From NCBI RefSeq assembly GCF_018122735.1, contig NZ_JAGRRD010000001.1, positions 1,225,987 to 1,289,986 on the forward strand: a DNA stretch of 64,000 nucleotides, read 5' to 3'. Under the pieces are notes generated by a model, which was given only the letters and a program-made list of their open reading frames with translations, was not told the DNA's origin and searched no databases. Below, piece by piece: positions 35,069 through 43,383 of this stretch (the first letter of the stretch is position 1; every line of letters starts with the position of its first letter). The translations under genes were made by a program, and so were the position numbers. This stretch comes from Azoarcus sp. L1K30. GTDB lineage: Bacteria; Pseudomonadota; Gammaproteobacteria; Burkholderiales; Rhodocyclaceae.

Positions 35069-35335
35069 TCAGTGCTTCGGTGCCTCCCAGATGATCTCGA
35101 CGGTTTCGGTCGGCTTCAGGCCAGACTCGGAAACCTTCATCGTGCGCGGCAGGAAGTCCTCGCTCCCTTGCCGACGCACCCGCAGGATCTGCCCCGGACG
35201 CGCCCGGACGCGCCGGCCGACCGAATGCACAGCAGCTGCCGCGGCCACTTCGTCCATGCTGAACTCACTATCGACGGCAACGAGCTGCAGCACGAAGTCG
35301 CCTTCAAAATTGGAAGTAATCGGAAACAATGCCAT
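35069..35335 (-). CDS. tmoB: Toluene monooxygenase hydroxylase gamma subunit
   Basis: The 88-residue protein matches TmoB-type gamma subunits with the ubiquitin-like pattern FPITSNFEGDFVLQLVAVD and the C-terminal LRVRRQGSEDFLPRTMKV. It is a structural part of the hydroxylase and has no cofactor. It follows tmoA by 66 bases. Confidence 0.92.
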   Translation of the reverse strand: MALFPITSNFEGDFVLQLVAVDSEFSMDEVAAAAAVHSVGRRVRARPGQILRVRRQGSEDFLPRTMKVSESGLKPTETVEIIWEAPKH

Positions 35336-35401
35336 CTCTGGACCCTCCTGAATTCTCTGGAAACCTGCATCGATCGACCCCGGCTCGCGGGGCCACCTCG
35401 A

Positions 35402-36907
35402 TCAGCCGGCCTTCTTCGCCGCCCGCAGCGCGCGATACACCTCGGCCCACGCGTAGTTGTGCGCGTCATCTCCGCACTCACCCGGCGCGATGTTCATGTA
35501 ATTCAACGCACCGCCCAGATCCATCGGCTGGATCATGCCGGCGAGGAAGCGGTCGACCACGCTCAAATGCCCGGCGTAACGCTCCGGCTCCTGTTCGAAG
35601 CACCAGCGGTCGACCTCCGAGCCGAAGTGGTACAGACGGCCTTTGTACTCGAGCGGGTAATCCTTGACGTTCCACTTCTTGCCCGGCGTACCAAGGATTG
35701 GCAGCTGGCACATGTTGCAGACATACGGCAGCGTCTCCGGATAGGCCATGGCCATGTTGCCGTCCACCACGTTGTCGATGATGACGTCCCAGCACTGCCC
35801 CCAGGTGTCGTTCCAGCCGGGATATTTCTCTTCGAGCCAGGCCCGTTCATCCGGCGTGACACCTGCGGCCGGATTCCACCACACCGTCGGCCGCCAGAAG
35901 TACGACCCCATGTGCATGCCATGGTGGGTTTCGCTCAGGTCGGCCAGGAACTTGTCCCAGTACCATGGCAAGTCCAGCCCCATGTCGGTCAGGGAGCGCT
36001 CGAACTGGGCGACGATCCACTCCTCCATGAACTCCTTGAAGGATTGCTTGCGATGCTCCAGCGGCGTGTAGTAATCCATGATCGGGCCGGTAAGCACCGA
36101 GAACAGCTTCCAGGCCCCCCACACAGCAATGTCGACACGCTTCTGGGCCTCGGCCTTCTGGCCGTTCTCGATCAGCACCTTGAGTGCCGGGCCGCCGATC
36201 TGCGCATGGCGGGACTCGTCGGTCTGAATACTGGAGATCAGGTTGGCGAAGGTGTGATCGCCCGCTTCGGCCGCATCGGCCGCCAGCCCAAGGAACTGCA
36301 TGTTGGTGAAGCCGGTCTCGAAGCTGAAGGTCAGCATGATGGAGACGCTGATGGCGTCCCGCGTCATCATGATGTCGTCAAAGAAGTGACGCGCCGCGAT
36401 CATCGCCCATTCGTTGGTGTCGTAGGCCTTGAACGCCCAGTCCATCTGGCGGTCCTTGGCAACGTGCTCGTGGGGAAAATACAGTTGCATCTGACCATGG
36501 CGGATTTCGTCCAGGCAGCCCAGGGTGGCCATATTGCGCATCCCCGGAGCCTTGGAAAAACGCATCATCCGCGCCTCAGCGCTTGCCGCCGCGTATTCGC
36601 CGCGGGCAATGGCCCCGTAATGAGCCTTCATCACCGATTTCCAGCCCGGATCGGCGTTCTCGAAAATACGGCTCCGCTCCAGCGCCGCCTTGACGGAATA
36701 GGCACCCGCGTCCTTGTCACGCTGGACCTTCACGTATTCCGGATAGGTCTGCTTGTATGGCTCGTCGTACTTTTCCCAGGCATCCTGCGGCAACCCGAAT
36801 GCACCGGACATCAGCGGCGGAAACAATTCGTCTTCCGTCACATGGGCAGGCGACCAGTTCGTGGTTCTGGCCAGGTCATACCAGTCCATCCTGTTTAGCA
36901 AAGCCAT
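35402..36907 (-). CDS. tmoA: Toluene monooxygenase hydroxylase alpha (catalytic) subunit
   Basis: The 501-residue protein holds the diiron centre: Glu104 (GEYAA), Glu134 and His137 (LDEIRHGQ), Glu197, and Glu231 with His234 (DESRHAQ). Numbering is collinear with toluene-4-monooxygenase. The active-site positions read Ile100 and Gly103 as in T4MO, while residue 102 is Arg rather than the Val I recall there. It inserts oxygen into toluene or benzene. Regiospecificity (para, ortho or meta) cannot be decided by eye. It is the first gene of the minus-strand operon. Confidence 0.95.
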   Translation of the reverse strand: MALLNRMDWYDLARTTNWSPAHVTEDELFPPLMSGAFGLPQDAWEKYDEPYKQTYPEYVKVQRDKDAGAYSVKAALERSRIFENADPGWKSVMKAHYGAIARGEYAAASAEARMMRFSKAPGMRNMATLGCLDEIRHGQMQLYFPHEHVAKDRQMDWAFKAYDTNEWAMIAARHFFDDIMMTRDAISVSIMLTFSFETGFTNMQFLGLAADAAEAGDHTFANLISSIQTDESRHAQIGGPALKVLIENGQKAEAQKRVDIAVWGAWKLFSVLTGPIMDYYTPLEHRKQSFKEFMEEWIVAQFERSLTDMGLDLPWYWDKFLADLSETHHGMHMGSYFWRPTVWWNPAAGVTPDERAWLEEKYPGWNDTWGQCWDVIIDNVVDGNMAMAYPETLPYVCNMCQLPILGTPGKKWNVKDYPLEYKGRLYHFGSEVDRWCFEQEPERYAGHLSVVDRFLAGMIQPMDLGGALNYMNIAPGECGDDAHNYAWAEVYRALRAAKKAG

Positions 36908-37235
36908 CTTTGTCTCCTTATCCGCGGGACTCGGTGTCCCGCATTTCCCGCGCCGAGGCGATCTCCGTCGCCCGATTCACCCAGCGAATCCAACTGCATG
37001 GTCAGTTCGCGTTGAAGTGAAGATATTGGGAAATCGATAAGACGAGTATTAGACTTTGGTTTAGACGGGGTGCTTGCCCGGGTGAGGATTGACTTGACAC
37101 CGGCGAGCCGCAAACCGGACAAATATGCCGATTGTTAAGTGCCAGACCTGGAGAAGCTGAAACGCCTCCACGCTGGCCCGCATCACACCCGGCGCTGCTA
37201 CACTGCAGACAGTCGCCCCTTTGCTGGAGCCCAGC
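36908..37235. other. Upstream region of tmoA and of the FliD-like gene
   Basis: The divergent gap is more A/T-rich around 37020-37060. It contains a direct repeat listed separately. A plus-strand TTGACT/TTGACA overlap near 37092-37100 could be a -35 for the rightward gene, without a clear -10. No gene is seen. Confidence 0.4.
37049..37066 (-). promoter_or_regulatory. Direct repeat upstream of tmoA, candidate TmoT site
   Basis: On the minus strand GTCTAA occurs twice with a 12-base period (37066-37061 and 37054-37049), about 145 bases before tmoA. TodT-type regulators bind half-sites upstream of their promoters at a similar distance, although the known TodT box has a different sequence (ATAAAC...GTTTAT). 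Confidence 0.35.
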
Positions 37236-38105
37236 ATGAACATCGACCTCGCCGCCTTCCGCCTCAACGCGCTGGCCTCGCTGACCGCTTCGAACTCGAG
37301 CGGCACGAACACCAGCCGCAGCGGCACGGACTTCCTCAATACCCTGCTCGACGCCAAGCGCGCGCTGGTGTCGGTTTCAGGCTCAAACTCGGGCAGCGCC
37401 GCCTCGGCCCTGGGCGCATTGACGGGCACCGGCGGCGGGCTTTCGCAGCTGGAGTCGGTGCTGAGCCGGCTCGAAGCCAGCAACTCGACCTTCATGCGCA
37501 ACTACAGCGCACGTGTCGCGGAAATCGGCGACGAGGCCACGGTGCTGGCGCAACTACGCGAACGCATGAGCACACTGGGCACCGCGAGCCAGAGCCTCGG
37601 GGCGCTCGACACGACGGCCAGCGATGCCGACATCAAGGCGACGCTGCGCGACTTCCTCACGCGCTATAACCAGTGGGACACCGAGTTCGATCCCTATTTC
37701 GAGGACGGCGCACTGCTCGACGACAACCAGGCCGGCGAGGTCGCGCGCTTCTCGCTGCGCCGTGAGGTCGGCTCGATCTTCAACGGCGCCGGCAAGGGCG
37801 GTTACGAGCTGGGCCTGACCGACATGGGGGTAAGCTTCAGCAAGGATGGTCAGCTGCAGCTCGACGAGGCCGCATTCGATGCCGCGTTGGCCGGCGACCG
37901 CAAAGCCGCGCTGCAGACCCTCGCCAACGTCGCCAAAGGCTTCGGTGACGCGGCCAGGGTGCTCGCGTCCGATGGCCACCTGCTCGACCGTCGCATCGAC
38001 AACGCCGAGCGCGCTGTCGCCTGGGCAGCCGACAATCAGAACAAGGTCGACGCCGAGTTCGGCCCCGGTGCCGTCAGCGCCCGCATCCGGGCCGCCCTGG
38101 ACTGA
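37236..38105 (+). CDS. Orphan FliD C-terminal-like protein
   Basis: The 289-residue protein resembles the C-terminal part of flagellar cap protein FliD: LTDMGVSFSKDGQLQLDEAA, DRKAALQTLANVA and a terminal coil. It lacks the N-terminal hook-association region of full FliD. GGAG six bases before ATG 37236 fixes the start. No flagellar genes are nearby. It may be a relocated, degenerate or re-purposed filament cap fragment. Confidence 0.65.
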   Translation: MNIDLAAFRLNALASLTASNSSGTNTSRSGTDFLNTLLDAKRALVSVSGSNSGSAASALGALTGTGGGLSQLESVLSRLEASNSTFMRNYSARVAEIGDEATVLAQLRERMSTLGTASQSLGALDTTASDADIKATLRDFLTRYNQWDTEFDPYFEDGALLDDNQAGEVARFSLRREVGSIFNGAGKGGYELGLTDMGVSFSKDGQLQLDEAAFDAALAGDRKAALQTLANVAKGFGDAARVLASDGHLLDRRIDNAERAVAWAADNQNKVDAEFGPGAVSARIRAALD

Positions 38106-38147
38106 GCCCGCTCGCCGCTGAACATCGCACCGGCGTGTAACGGCGTC

Positions 38148-38540
38148 TTACGCTGCTTCATGGCAGGCAACGCAGAGCTTGTTGCCGTCCGGATCCCGAA
38201 AATACGCGCCGTAGTAGTTCGCATGGTACTCGGGCCTCAGACCGGGCTTGCCTTCGCACGTGCCGCCAAGCCGAAGCGCAAGCGCGTGAACCAGATCGAC
38301 CTGCGCCCGGCTCCGGGCGAGAAAGGCAACCATCTGGCCGTTCCCCGCATCGTGCGGCAATTGATTGAATGGGCGGCCGATGATGAATAGCGGTCTCGGA
38401 TCGGGCGCAGACTGCCATCCTGCCCACGGCCTGTCGGATTCCTGAAAACGGAACCGAACGCCGAGCGCATCGAGCACCGGCTTGTAGAACGCCAGCGCGC
38501 GATCGAAATCCGTGACGCCTACCATGATGTGGGAAAACAC
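38148..38540 (-). CDS. VOC (glyoxalase-like) family protein
   Basis: The 130-residue protein has one vicinal-oxygen-chelate unit pair: HIMVGVTDFDRALAFYKPVL at the N-terminus and YYGAYFRDPDGNKLCVACH at the C-terminus. The family includes glyoxalase I-like and resistance proteins. The start is taken as GTG 38540, which places the conserved strand at the N-terminus; a longer ATG start at 38588 exists. Substrate unknown. Confidence 0.75.
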   Translation of the reverse strand: MFSHIMVGVTDFDRALAFYKPVLDALGVRFRFQESDRPWAGWQSAPDPRPLFIIGRPFNQLPHDAGNGQMVAFLARSRAQVDLVHALALRLGGTCEGKPGLRPEYHANYYGAYFRDPDGNKLCVACHEAA

Positions 38541-38661
38541 CTTGCCACCCCCTGTCTTTGCCCGAATCGCGAAACAAACACGCGCCACCCACGTGGCGCC
38601 AACCGACCTGTTAGTGCAGCGTCACGTGCTGTTTGGCACATATGTTCGCCACGAGAGAAAC

Positions 38662-38830
38662 GCCCTCCCCTTGTATGTTCAAGGAAAGGGCAAGAACGGA
38701 ACTCCTCCCCCCTTGAAGGGGAGGAAGCAAAAAGCTGCCCACCCGAACCTCGTCAGCAGGTCCCTTCCCCTTCAAGGGGAAGGACAGGATGGGGATGGGT
38801 TTGAAGTGCCGCCAACGAAATCCATCCCCC
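38662..38830. repeat. Palindromic repeat cluster between small genes
   Basis: The block starts CCCTCCCCTTGTATGTTCAA and is followed by a CTTGAAGGGGAGG palindrome (38713 region) and by CCCTTCCCCTTCAAGGGGAAGG (split over 38762-38783). About fifty bases at its left end are nearly identical to 44893-44945. It belongs to the same family as the in-frame element in lpdA. Confidence 0.7.
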
Positions 38831-38874
38831 CGACCGTCACTCGAGATAAGTGCCATCAAAAGCACATCAGTACA

Positions 38875-39111
38875 CTAGCTGCGCTTCCCGCAACCGGCCG
38901 GATTGTAGATGCGCGTCGTGGACGGCGGATTGTTGGCCGGACGGCGTGGACGCGCAACCAGTTCGCCCCCGCAGTTCGGGCATGTTCCGCCGAGCACGGT
39001 GTCGGCACATGACGCGCAGAACGTACACTCGAACGAGCAAATGCGCGCCTCGGTGGAATCCGGTGGCAAGTCCTTGTCGCAGCACTCACAGCCTGGCCTG
39101 AGTTCAAGCAT
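38875..39111 (-). CDS. DUF1272 small cysteine-rich protein
   Basis: The 78-residue protein begins MLELRPGCECCDKDLPPDS and has paired cysteines through CSFECTFCASCAD and CPNCGGEL, a likely zinc-ribbon. This is the DUF1272 signature. Function unknown; such proteins often stand alone next to metabolic genes. Confidence 0.85.
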   Translation of the reverse strand: MLELRPGCECCDKDLPPDSTEARICSFECTFCASCADTVLGGTCPNCGGELVARPRRPANNPPSTTRIYNPAGCGKRS

Positions 39112-39150
39112 TCTGTTCTCCTGTTTGTCGAATCGTCGTCGCCACGGGCG

Positions 39151-39516
39151 TCAGTCAGTCGGGTTTTCCGCCGGTTTGCCGTCGGGGCTTCCATAAGCCC
39201 GTTCGACCTTCGCCACCCGGACCTCAAAGTGTTGGTACCAGTCACGCTTGCCCAGCGCCTGCGCGGCAAGGTGTTCGATATTGGCCTTCCATGCAGAAAT
39301 CGCCTCCTCCGACGACCAGTATGAAACGGTGATGCCGAAGCCATCGGCACCGCGAGCGCTTTCGGCACCGAGAAAGCCGGCTTGCGCGGAGGCGAGTTCC
39401 ACCATTCTGTCGGCCATCTTCCCGTATCCCGCATCCCCCTCCGTTCGCTGGGACGAAAAGATCACCGCGTAGTACGGCGGCGCAGGCGTTGTGGCAAAGC
39501 GTGCAGGACTGTTCAT
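39151..39516 (-). CDS. Antibiotic biosynthesis monooxygenase (ABM) domain protein
   Basis: The 121-residue protein has the dimeric alpha-beta barrel pattern of ABM proteins: PPYYAVIFSSQRTEG, MVELASAQAGFLGAESARG and YWSSEEAISAWKANIEH. ABM members degrade haem or quinols or act as detoxifiers; the substrate cannot be read here. Confidence 0.75.
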   Translation of the reverse strand: MNSPARFATTPAPPYYAVIFSSQRTEGDAGYGKMADRMVELASAQAGFLGAESARGADGFGITVSYWSSEEAISAWKANIEHLAAQALGKRDWYQHFEVRVAKVERAYGSPDGKPAENPTD

Positions 39517-39652
39517 GATGATCGTCTGAAAAATTGGGGTTGGCGCATTTCACCACGCTGGCGCGATACCGCAGCCGGGGGCTTCTTCCTGTACGACTGC
39601 TTTCGGCACTGACACACCATCCATACGCAAGTTGAAGTCGAGGGTGGACCGG

Positions 39653-40180
39653 CTACGCGCTCAGGGCAGCGCACCGGGACAGCGTGTTGAAGTTTCTCGT
39701 CGTTGCCGCCACCTTCAGTTTTCGCTCGAAGAAATTGTTATTGAACTTCGAATCGCTGAGCTTCGTTGCATACAGCGTGTAAATCGCATCGCTCGTCACA
39801 TGCACGCAGTCAGGTGAAAAATCGAGTTGGCGCAACGCATCGACCAGATGGGCTGATGGGGGCTGCGCCAGCAGGGAAAAGTACGTGCGGGAAGCCGCGT
39901 TCGAGGGGAAGGGATTGGCCTCCATCACCCGCCCGACGTCGGCATGCGTTCGGGCAATCACGACAATGTCGGCGCCGATTTCCCGGGCGATGGTCTCATG
40001 AACGAGCAACTGCACCGCGTGCCGATCGAGCGCCGACTTTGCGATGACGTTGCCGCTCTGAATGTAGGTCTGGACATCGACCAGCCCTGCGTCGCTCAGG
40101 GCAACGCGGAGCGCGCCCATGGGCACCTTGTTCTTGCCGGTAGGCATCACGCCACGCAGGAAGATCGCATAGTTATTCAT
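39653..40180 (-). CDS. DUF1697 family protein
   Basis: The 175-residue protein matches DUF1697: an N-terminal YAIFLRGVMPTGKNKVPMGAL, the central TYIQSGNVI motif and a C-terminal NNFFERKLKVAATTRNFNTL. The family is widespread and of unknown function. The start at 40180 is the family's usual beginning. Confidence 0.88.
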   Translation of the reverse strand: MNNYAIFLRGVMPTGKNKVPMGALRVALSDAGLVDVQTYIQSGNVIAKSALDRHAVQLLVHETIAREIGADIVVIARTHADVGRVMEANPFPSNAASRTYFSLLAQPPSAHLVDALRQLDFSPDCVHVTSDAIYTLYATKLSDSKFNNNFFERKLKVAATTRNFNTLSRCAALSA

Positions 40181-40285
40181 CACGCCGGATACCCATGAAT
40201 GACGACAAGCATGGCAGCGGACGCAGGACACCCCCGCTTACGCGATATGCGACGATGACAGGCCGAAAACGCCGTCGCCATCCAC

Positions 40286-40837
40286 TCAGCCCCCATGCTC
40301 GAGGATATGGGTCGGTACGCCGTCGATGCTGAACTGGTTCTTCTGCGCCCAATACGCCTTGATGCCCTCATCGCCTTTCTTGACGGCCCAGTCGCTCAGC
40401 AATTCGCGATCGCCCTCGTAACCGAAATAGGGCACCGCCATGCCGCAGGAAGTCTGTACCAGGTCGACGTCCAGATCGAAGATCTGCCTGGCACCTGGCA
40501 GTGAAGGTAACAGCGCCTGCACCGCGTCCCACTCCGGGCTGGTCTTGTGAATCACTTTTGCCGTGCCGTAGAGGCGAAGAATGAGCGGCGCCCCCTCGAA
40601 CGCGCAGAACATGATGGTCATTCTCGGGTCGAGCTGAACATGGGCCGCGGTTTCATTGCCACTGCCCGTCACATTGAGCCAGACGACACGCTTGTTGTTG
40701 ATGATCCGCAGTGAGTCCATGCCTTTCGGAGAAATGTTCACCCGGCTATCGGCGGCCGCGGTTCCAACGAAGAACATCTTCTGCCGGGAAATGAACTCGA
40801 CATGCTTTTCGGACAATTCGGGATATCTCTGGCCCAT
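40286..40837 (-). CDS. Pyridoxamine 5'-phosphate oxidase-like flavin protein
   Basis: The 183-residue protein has the split-barrel pattern: EFISRQKMFFVGTAAADSRV, NISPKGMDSLRI and WLNVTGSGNETAAHVQ. Members bind FMN or F420 and reduce varied substrates. The C-terminal SCGMAVPYFGYEGDR block is typical of a bacterial subgroup of unknown role. Confidence 0.85.
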   Translation of the reverse strand: MGQRYPELSEKHVEFISRQKMFFVGTAAADSRVNISPKGMDSLRIINNKRVVWLNVTGSGNETAAHVQLDPRMTIMFCAFEGAPLILRLYGTAKVIHKTSPEWDAVQALLPSLPGARQIFDLDVDLVQTSCGMAVPYFGYEGDRELLSDWAVKKGDEGIKAYWAQKNQFSIDGVPTHILEHGG

Positions 40838-40954
40838 GGAAGTACTCCGGGAAAATGGGGGCTAAGGTCTGCAGACCAAATTATGGAGTCCGAGATCTGA
40901 AGCGGGCGACTGATGCGACTCTACTGCACGCTGCATCGAATCGCGGCGCAGGCG

Positions 40955-41344
40955 TCAGCTGGATGGCAGCACGGCCACTGCATTGATCGTGAGTCGGGCT
41001 CCGGGTTTTGGCAGCGCCGCGATTCCGATGACAGTACGCGCCGGAAACGGTTCGGAGAAACACGCCGCGTAGGCCCGGTTCATCTCGGCAAAGTCTTCAA
41101 CATGGACCAGGTTCACCTGGACGGATGTGATATCGGCCTCGGTACACCCCGCTGCCGCAACGAAGTCAATCACGTTCCGGAGGGCCTGCGCTGTCTGCGC
41201 ATAGGCGGTGTCCCCTGCCAGCTCGCCGGTATTCGGATCGACGCCCGGCGTTCCGGAGACAAAGATCAGATTGCCGGACTTGACGGCATGGCTGTAGGGG
41301 CCGATGGGTTTGAATGAACTGCTCTCCAACAACTCTCTGGGCAT
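40955..41344 (-). CDS. RidA/YjgF family deaminase
   Basis: The 129-residue protein has the RidA blocks GPYSHAVKSGNLIFVSG, VNLVHVEDFAEMN and the C-terminal PARTVIGIAALPKPGARLTI, which includes the conserved Arg that binds 2-imino acid substrates. It is a general reactive-enamine hydrolase. Confidence 0.87.
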   Translation of the reverse strand: MPRELLESSSFKPIGPYSHAVKSGNLIFVSGTPGVDPNTGELAGDTAYAQTAQALRNVIDFVAAAGCTEADITSVQVNLVHVEDFAEMNRAYAACFSEPFPARTVIGIAALPKPGARLTINAVAVLPSS

Positions 41345-41528
41345 TTATTGCGCTCGCTTCTTTTCTCTGAGGATAGGGAGGAGACGGAAGTATCCCCTCC
41401 AGGTTTTGAGCAAAGGGGCGCACGGGCCCCGCTCTAAAGTCCGATCATGATGGACTGTGCCAATCGCCAAAGGCACGACAAACGCCCTTGGCCCGACGGC
41501 AATCAGACTGCGAACTCCGGCAGCAAAC

Positions 41529-42275
41529 TCACCGCGCCATCAGCGCAAACACCCCCCACCCCATGTACTCGCGCGTATAAGTGGCGTAGCGCACGGGTTC
41601 CGAAGTCAGCTGGGCGCGAACCTGCTGCGCCAACTCGTCGTCGGGGTTCGCTTCAAGCCAGCAGCGCATGGTGAGCCATTTGGCCGCCTCGTACCGGTCC
41701 CAGCCGTCCTGGTTGGCCAGCACCATCTCGACGACGTCATAGCCCAGATCGCCGAACAACGCGAGAAGTTCCGGCAGCGGGAGAAAGTCGGAGATTGAGC
41801 TGGCAAGGCATCCCCTTGCAACGTCTTCGGTCGGCGGCAACTGCCGCCAGTAGGGCTCGCCGACCAGGATGATGCCTCCGGCCCGCAGGCTGCGCGCGAG
41901 CAGCGCAATCGTGCCGGCGACGCCTCCCCCGATCCAGGTGGCGCCCACACAGGCCGCCACGCTGACCTTGTCGTCGGACACATAACCGGCCGCATCGTCA
42001 TGGATGAACGTCAGCTGATGCGCGACGCCAAGCTCTTCGGCACGACGCTTCGCTTGCCCGGTGAACAACGGACTCATGTCGACGCCGGTGCCGGTGATGC
42101 CGTGGTCGCGGGCCCAGGTGCACAGCATCTCGCCCGAACCGCTGCCCAGGTCGAGCACCCGGGCTTCCGGCTGCAGGCGCAATGCCTCGCCGAGCGTGGC
42201 GTACTTATCCGGTGTAAATGGGTTGTGAATGCGATGGGCACTTTCAGTGATGTTGAAAATACGCGGGATATCCAT
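41529..42275 (-). CDS. SAM-dependent class I methyltransferase
   Basis: The 248-residue protein has motif I VLDLGSGSGEMLC, the acidic motif GVDMSPLF and FIHDDAAG. It resembles small-molecule methyltransferases of the methyltransf_25 group. The start at 42275 (MDIPRIFNITES) has GGAAAG upstream. Substrate unknown. Confidence 0.82.
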   Translation of the reverse strand: MDIPRIFNITESAHRIHNPFTPDKYATLGEALRLQPEARVLDLGSGSGEMLCTWARDHGITGTGVDMSPLFTGQAKRRAEELGVAHQLTFIHDDAAGYVSDDKVSVAACVGATWIGGGVAGTIALLARSLRAGGIILVGEPYWRQLPPTEDVARGCLASSISDFLPLPELLALFGDLGYDVVEMVLANQDGWDRYEAAKWLTMRCWLEANPDDELAQQVRAQLTSEPVRYATYTREYMGWGVFALMAR

Positions 42276-42423
42276 TACCGGAGCTTTCCTTGTTTGCGCG
42301 ATCCGATGTGCGTGCCGCCCGACATCGGTGGCACCTCTCTCTCGCTGAACTTCTCGAATACGGCCTTGCCGGCACATGTCACCAGCGCGGACCAGGGACC
42401 GGACGGCCCGCTGCGTTGAGCGC

Positions 42424-42966
42424 TTACGCCTGCGTTTCGTCGGGAATCAGCATCAGCAGATCCGTCACCCCGACATCGACGCCAGCTTGTGACAGCAGCG
42501 TAGTCACCTGACCGCGGTGGTGGGTTTGATGATTGAAGAAATGCACGACGAGCGCGTAGAAGTTCCGCCTGGCGGCAATGCCCTTCGTGTTCGAATAGCC
42601 CAGGACGCAATCCAGATCAGGCTCGCTGATCGAACCCGCCCATTCCCTGATCATCTGATCGAGCAAGGCCCGGTGCCGTGAAAGGCCTTGAATGTCGGCG
42701 AACAGAATCTGATCGAGGCTCGCGGGAGCGGGCAAATCCCTGATGGCCAGGAGGGCCGGGTAGTTGGCCGGATGCGTCGAAAAGCGCTTCAACCAGATCG
42801 TGTCTGCAACGACCAGGTGGTTGAGGGAGCCGAGAATGGAGCCGAAGAATGCCTTTCTGTCGGCGCTCAATTCGTCGTCGGGCAGGCTACGGGCGGCCTC
42901 ATACAGCTTGGCATTCATCCATTCGTTGTACTCGGCCATCAGGCGGACGTGCTCGGTTCGGTTCAT
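42424..42966 (-). CDS. DinB/YfiT family protein
   Basis: The 180-residue protein shows the DinB metal site: GSLNHLVVADTIWLKRF and HFFNHQTHHRGQVTTLL, with three histidines in the four-helix bundle. The family includes thiol transferases such as bacillithiol- or mycothiol-dependent S-transferases; here the co-substrate is unknown. Confidence 0.88.
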   Translation of the reverse strand: MNRTEHVRLMAEYNEWMNAKLYEAARSLPDDELSADRKAFFGSILGSLNHLVVADTIWLKRFSTHPANYPALLAIRDLPAPASLDQILFADIQGLSRHRALLDQMIREWAGSISEPDLDCVLGYSNTKGIAARRNFYALVVHFFNHQTHHRGQVTTLLSQAGVDVGVTDLLMLIPDETQA

Positions 42967-43383
42967 GATGATCTCAAGAAAATAAGGGTTGAGGACACCG
43001 GCCGCCCGAGCGGTGAAGCCACGGAGGGAGATGACGCAAGAATGCGCGCCGACTCTCCGCCGGAAACTCACGAACAATGCGCGAGCCTCACACACCCATG
43101 GCGGTCAGGAAGACCAGCACCGCCTCTCCGCAGCCGTCGCCATCGCAGTCGACATCGATTACGGCGCCCGACCGCATCACCGGATACCTTCGGCATGCGC
43201 GCTACAGCTTACAAACAGCGCTCCTCCATGTCCATTGGGTAGGCGCCATTATTCGCACAAAATGGCGGGGTTCGACTCCGGACACGCGAATGAGCGCCCC
43301 CGACCGCAACAGGGGCGACCGCTCCCCGGGCGGGCAACGGCCCACCTGACGCGGGCGCGCTACCTGCCTTCATTCAATGGCGA
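42967..43383. other. Gene-free stretch downstream of dmpP
   Basis: No protein-like frame is seen. A weak inverted repeat CGCCCC/GGGGCG (43295-43317) could end the dmp transcript but no T-run follows. Confidence 0.45.

Noticed and set aside
34640-36898. 752-residue plus-strand open frame
   Set aside because: It is antisense to tmoA, tmoB and tmoC, which are clearly coding on the minus strand.
37130-37148. TGGCAC on the minus strand before tmoA as a sigma-54 promoter
   Set aside because: No GC lies at the -12 position.
38541-42423. Integron gene-cassette array
   Set aside because: Gene content is suggestive, but none of the gaps shows paired attC core sites and there is no integrase.
43268-43290. 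GGTTCGACTCC, resembling a tRNA T-arm
   Set aside because: The flanks do not pair into a T stem and no anticodon or acceptor stem is present.
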